Assembly (NCBI GenBank): GCA_001942045.1
Contig: MSTD01000077.1
Span: forward strand, 1-16,398
Direction of reading: 5' to 3'
Origin: Mycolicibacterium porcinum
Lineage (GTDB): Bacteria > Actinomycetota > Actinomycetes > Mycobacteriales > Mycobacteriaceae
Length of the DNA: 16,398 nt
Position 1 is the stretch's first letter. Each line of letters starts with the position of its first letter. The notes under the pieces are model-generated. The model was not told the DNA's origin, did no database searches, and saw only the letters and a list, made by a program, of their open reading frames with translations. A program made the translations under genes and the position numbers. Shown one piece after another: positions 13,991 through 16,398 of this stretch.

Positions 13991-15205
13991 ATGACCATTG
14001 ACTCGGTACTGACGGCCCGCGCCGTTCCGCGGGGACAACAGCTGCAGGAAGTGCTCGACGCGATCGCCGCCGACTACCGCCGTCGCCTGGACGAGGGCGG
14101 ACACGAACCACCCGGGCTCGGGCTGCGCCTGGTGCGTGAACACCGGCTGGGCGCGGCCCGATTGGCAGGCGAACTCGGCGGCGGTGACTTCACCGTGCCC
14201 GAGTTCTTCGAACTGGTGGTCAGGCTCGCCCAGGCCGACCCCGACCTGACCCACATCCTGCGGGTGCACTACGCGACCGTCGAGGAGCTGCAGCGGGTCC
14301 CGGGCAGCCAAGCCAAGGAGCGGTGGCTGGCTGTGGTGGCCGAAGGTCAGCTGATCGGCGGGGTGAGCTCCGAGCTCACCAGCGCCCGCGTGGGTGGCCA
14401 GGCCTATGACACGAAGCTCGTGCGCTCCGCCGACGGGCTGCGGCTGACCGGCCGCAAGTTCTACAGCACGGGCGCCCAGTTCTCCGACTACGTGCGGGCC
14501 ACCGCTGAAGATGAGAACGGCGCCCCGGTGGCCGCGGTGGTACCGGCGGACCGGGCCGGGATCGTCCACGCGGATGACTGGGACGGCATCGGCCAACGCC
14601 ACACCGGCAGTGGGACAACCATATTCGAGGACGTCACGGTGCACGACGACGAGGTGTTGCCGATCGGCACAAATGTGGGAGTGGACCGGGCGCGCGGTGC
14701 GCTGGTGCAGCTGTATCTGCACGCGATCGCGGCCGGAATCCTGAAGTCTCTGACCGAGGAGGCCGCCGCGTTGGTCCGTGATCGCCACCGCACCTATACC
14801 TTCGCCACCACCGACACCCCCTCCTCCGACCCCCAGCTGCTGGAGATCGTCGGCGAGATCGATGCGGTGGCCTACACCGCCGAGGCATTGGTGCTACGGG
14901 CGGCGGCCGAGTTGGCGCCGGCTCTCGATACCGCCCGGGTCAGCGGGATCGACGCCCGGCTTGAAGATCAGGGCGCGGTGGCGGCCGCCCGGGTCAAGGT
15001 GGCGATCGAGCAGCCCGCGCTGCGCGCCGCGTCCCGTATCTTCGACGCCGGCGGCGCGTCGTCGGTGCGGGCGGCGTCGCACCTGGACCGGCACTGGCGC
15101 AACCTTCGAACCCTGTTCTCCCACAATCCGACCGTCTACAAGGCTCGGGTGCTCGGGGACATCGCGGTCAACCGAGCAGCGTTACCCGACACCGGGTTCT
15201 TCTGA
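13991..15205 (+). CDS. SfnB/DszC-like flavin-dependent oxidoreductase with acyl-CoA dehydrogenase fold
   Basis: The 404-residue protein has the acyl-CoA dehydrogenase fold but belongs to the FMNH2-dependent monooxygenase branch (DszC, SfnB), which oxygenates sulfur or other heteroatom compounds with reduced flavin and O2. Visible are a helical N-terminal domain (about 15-118), the central beta domain with IGGVSSELTSARVG (122-135), RLTGRKFYSTGAQFSDYV (151-168), and the C-terminal HLDRHWRNLRTLFSHNPTVY (364-383), typical of DszC/SfnB proteins. The general-base Glu of true acyl-CoA dehydrogenases is not recognisable. It starts 5 bp after the binding-lipoprotein stop and is the last gene of the transporter operon, which ties uptake to oxidation. 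A perfect terminator follows within 15 bp. The exact substrate is unknown. Confidence 0.88.
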   Translation: MTIDSVLTARAVPRGQQLQEVLDAIAADYRRRLDEGGHEPPGLGLRLVREHRLGAARLAGELGGGDFTVPEFFELVVRLAQADPDLTHILRVHYATVEELQRVPGSQAKERWLAVVAEGQLIGGVSSELTSARVGGQAYDTKLVRSADGLRLTGRKFYSTGAQFSDYVRATAEDENGAPVAAVVPADRAGIVHADDWDGIGQRHTGSGTTIFEDVTVHDDEVLPIGTNVGVDRARGALVQLYLHAIAAGILKSLTEEAAALVRDRHRTYTFATTDTPSSDPQLLEIVGEIDAVAYTAEALVLRAAAELAPALDTARVSGIDARLEDQGAVAAARVKVAIEQPALRAASRIFDAGGASSVRAASHLDRHWRNLRTLFSHNPTVYKARVLGDIAVNRAALPDTGFF

Positions 15206-15217
15206 CCCACACTCGAC

Positions 15218-15256
15218 GAAACGAGCCGCTGAGTATTCCGCTCAGCGGCTCGTTTC
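15218..15256. terminator. Bidirectional intrinsic terminator with a perfect 16-bp stem
   Basis: GAAACGAGCCGCTGAG (15218-15233) pairs without mismatch with CTCAGCGGCTCGTTTC (15241-15256) around a 7-nt loop TATTCCG. It fills the gap between the convergent stops at 15205 and 15266 and so can serve both transcripts. A long U-tract is absent on either side, as is common in mycobacterial terminators; the stem ends in TTTC on both strands. Confidence 0.88.
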
Positions 15257-15265
15257 TGTCACCTC

Positions 15266-16063
15266 TCAGCGCGACGGTAGGCCGAGGCGTTCCAGCTGCT
15301 CGCGCAGCCGGTGCCGCCCGGACAGCGAATGCGGGCCGGCCAGCCGGCTCAGCACCCGCTCACTCCAGCTGCCCGACAGACCGTAGCGGTTGTTGTAGAC
15401 CGCCAGCCGCTCGTCGTAGCCGGGCAGATGTGAATCGGCTGCCTGCGCGTCGTAGCGCTCCCGGTGCAGTACCGCCGCCTGGGGCAGCCGCGGCTTGATT
15501 CCCGCGTTCTCCGTAGGGTCCGGGGTACCGACGGCCAGACCGAACGTCGCCACCGCGTGTGGCGGCAGCCCCAGCTCGGACGCCACCTCTTCGGGGTGGT
15601 TGCGGACCGCCCCGACGAAAACCGCACCCAGTCCCAGAGATTCGGCGGCCACCACCGCATTCTGGGCAGCCAGTGCGGTGTCGACGAAACCGATGATCGT
15701 GGTCTCCAGGTAGTCCGCACCGTCGAGCGTGGCCCCCGCGCGTTGCGCCAGTCGGCGGGCGCGGCCCAGATCGGCCACCCAGACCAGAAACAGCGGGGCC
15801 TGGTTGATGAACTGCTGGTTGTTGGCCAGACTCGCCAGCCGGGCCTTGCGCTGCGGATCGCGGACGGCGATCACGCTCCACGGCTGCAGATTCGAGCTGG
15901 TCGATGCCGATTGGGCGGCGGCGACCAGCGCCGAGAGTTGCTCATCGGTCACCGGTTCCGCGGTGAACTTGCGCACCGATCGATGTGCGAGTTGCAGGGC
16001 CAGCGTCTCGCTGTGCACCCCCAGCGCCGCGTCGATGTCGCCGTAACGGGCAATGACGGTCAC
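15266..16063 (-). CDS. Nitroreductase-family NAD(P)H:FMN oxidoreductase (NfsA/Frp-like)
   Basis: The 265-residue protein is an FMN-binding oxidoreductase of the nitroreductase superfamily, closest in layout to NADPH-dependent NfsA/Frp-type enzymes. It shows the FMN phosphate-binding HRSVRKF (27-33), SASTSSNLQPWSVIAV (52-67), the central GLGAVFVGAVRN (144-155), and IKPRLPQ (189-195), typical of the NfsA group, followed by a C-terminal part with YDERLAVYNNRYG. The start is GTG 16063, joined to the stop of the aldo/keto reductase gene (GTGA). Such enzymes reduce quinones, nitroaromatics or free flavin. It could in principle supply reduced flavin to the neighbouring monooxygenases, but it is on a separate, convergent transcript, so this is speculation. 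Confidence 0.9.
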   Translation of the reverse strand: MTVIARYGDIDAALGVHSETLALQLAHRSVRKFTAEPVTDEQLSALVAAAQSASTSSNLQPWSVIAVRDPQRKARLASLANNQQFINQAPLFLVWVADLGRARRLAQRAGATLDGADYLETTIIGFVDTALAAQNAVVAAESLGLGAVFVGAVRNHPEEVASELGLPPHAVATFGLAVGTPDPTENAGIKPRLPQAAVLHRERYDAQAADSHLPGYDERLAVYNNRYGLSGSWSERVLSRLAGPHSLSGRHRLREQLERLGLPSR

Positions 16064-16398
16064 GAGGCGACCGGCGCTTCCACTCCGAGGTGCTCCGGAC
16101 GGATGGACCGGTGACCCCCGACCTGATCGGCGATGGCCTCCAGTCGATCCAGGTGTTCGGCCCCGAGGTCCACCGTCAGCGCACCCAGGTTCTCCCGCAG
16201 GTACTGCGGATGGCGGGTGCCCGGGATCGGCACCACATCCTGACCCCGTGAGAGCACCCAGGCGAGCGCGACCTGGCTGGGTTGAACGCCGATCTGGGTC
16301 GCGATCTCGGTCACGCTGTCGGCGAGCGCCCGGTTGTGGTCGAACACGTCGGCGCCGAAACGCGGATGACGACTCTGCACCCCCTTGACGTCCTCGAC
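16060..16398 (-). CDS. Aldo/keto reductase, C-terminal part (cut by window end)
   Basis: The last 112 residues of an aldo/keto reductase are present; the N-terminal barrel lies beyond the right edge. Recognisable parts are SRHPRFG, QPSQVALAWVLSRGQDVVPI (strand-helix of the barrel), and PGTRHPQYLRENLGAL, the NADPH phosphate-binding segment found in AKR family 13-like proteins. The frame is open to the edge, so an internal GTG at 16380 is not a believable start. The stop overlaps the nitroreductase start (GTGA), making a probable two-gene redox operon. Substrate unknown. Confidence 0.88.
   Translation of the reverse strand, partial: VEDVKGVQSRHPRFGADVFDHNRALADSVTEIATQIGVQPSQVALAWVLSRGQDVVPIPGTRHPQYLRENLGALTVDLGAEHLDRLEAIADQVGGHRSIRPEHLGVEAPVAS

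Noticed and set aside
1..16398. Mobile elements, CRISPR arrays, tRNA or rRNA genes
   Set aside because: No transposase, integrase, terminal repeats, regularly spaced repeats or tRNA-like cloverleaf was noticed; gene spacing is tight and leaves almost no room for them. The gene remnant after proX has no insertion-sequence traces.

Overview
The window looks like chromosomal DNA of a fast-growing, high-GC actinobacterium, most likely a Mycobacterium (Mycolicibacterium) or close relative. The reasons are the strong GC bias at third codon positions, the many GTG starts, the frequent 1-8 bp stop/start overlaps, TANNNT-type -10 elements, and family content common in environmental mycobacteria: a PGPGW membrane protein, a DUF1990 protein, a glycine-betaine/choline-type ABC importer, LLM flavin monooxygenases, a SfnB/DszC-like oxidoreductase, and nitroreductase and aldo/keto reductase genes. 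No phage, transposase, CRISPR or RNA gene was seen.

Left part (1-1669). A minus-strand group reads PaaI-like hotdog thioesterase, then a small PGPGW membrane protein (ATGA overlap), then the first codons of a further gene that leaves the window. Divergent from it, 31 bp away, is a DUF1990 gene.

Osmoprotectant-type importer (1750-5312, plus strand). Four overlapping genes encode permease, ATPase with tandem CBS domains, second permease and substrate-binding lipoprotein (ProW-ProV-ProW/Z-ProX). Directly at the proX stop codon begins, in another frame, a start-less C-terminal remnant of an NAD(P)-dependent amine dehydrogenase/dihydrodipicolinate reductase-like protein (5312-5695). It is best read as a deletion scar.

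Central accessory cluster (5700-15205). Minus strand: a short LLM-family protein, a full-length NtaA/SnaA/DszA-type FMNH2-dependent monooxygenase and a short-chain dehydrogenase. Plus strand, divergent across a 163-bp regulatory gap: a peptide/nickel-class importer (DppB, DppC, a single-chain DppD-DppF double ATPase and a family 5 binding lipoprotein), ending with a SfnB/DszC-like flavin-dependent oxidoreductase. The layout suggests import of an organic compound followed by reduced-flavin oxygenation, as in organosulfur scavenging; the substrate cannot be read from the sequence. The gap holds a likely leaderless promoter for the transporter operon and inverted repeats that may be operators. 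No regulator or obvious flavin reductase is encoded inside the cluster.

Right edge (15206-16398). A perfect 16-bp hairpin terminator separates the cluster from a minus-strand pair: a nitroreductase-family protein and the C-terminal part of an aldo/keto reductase cut by the window end.
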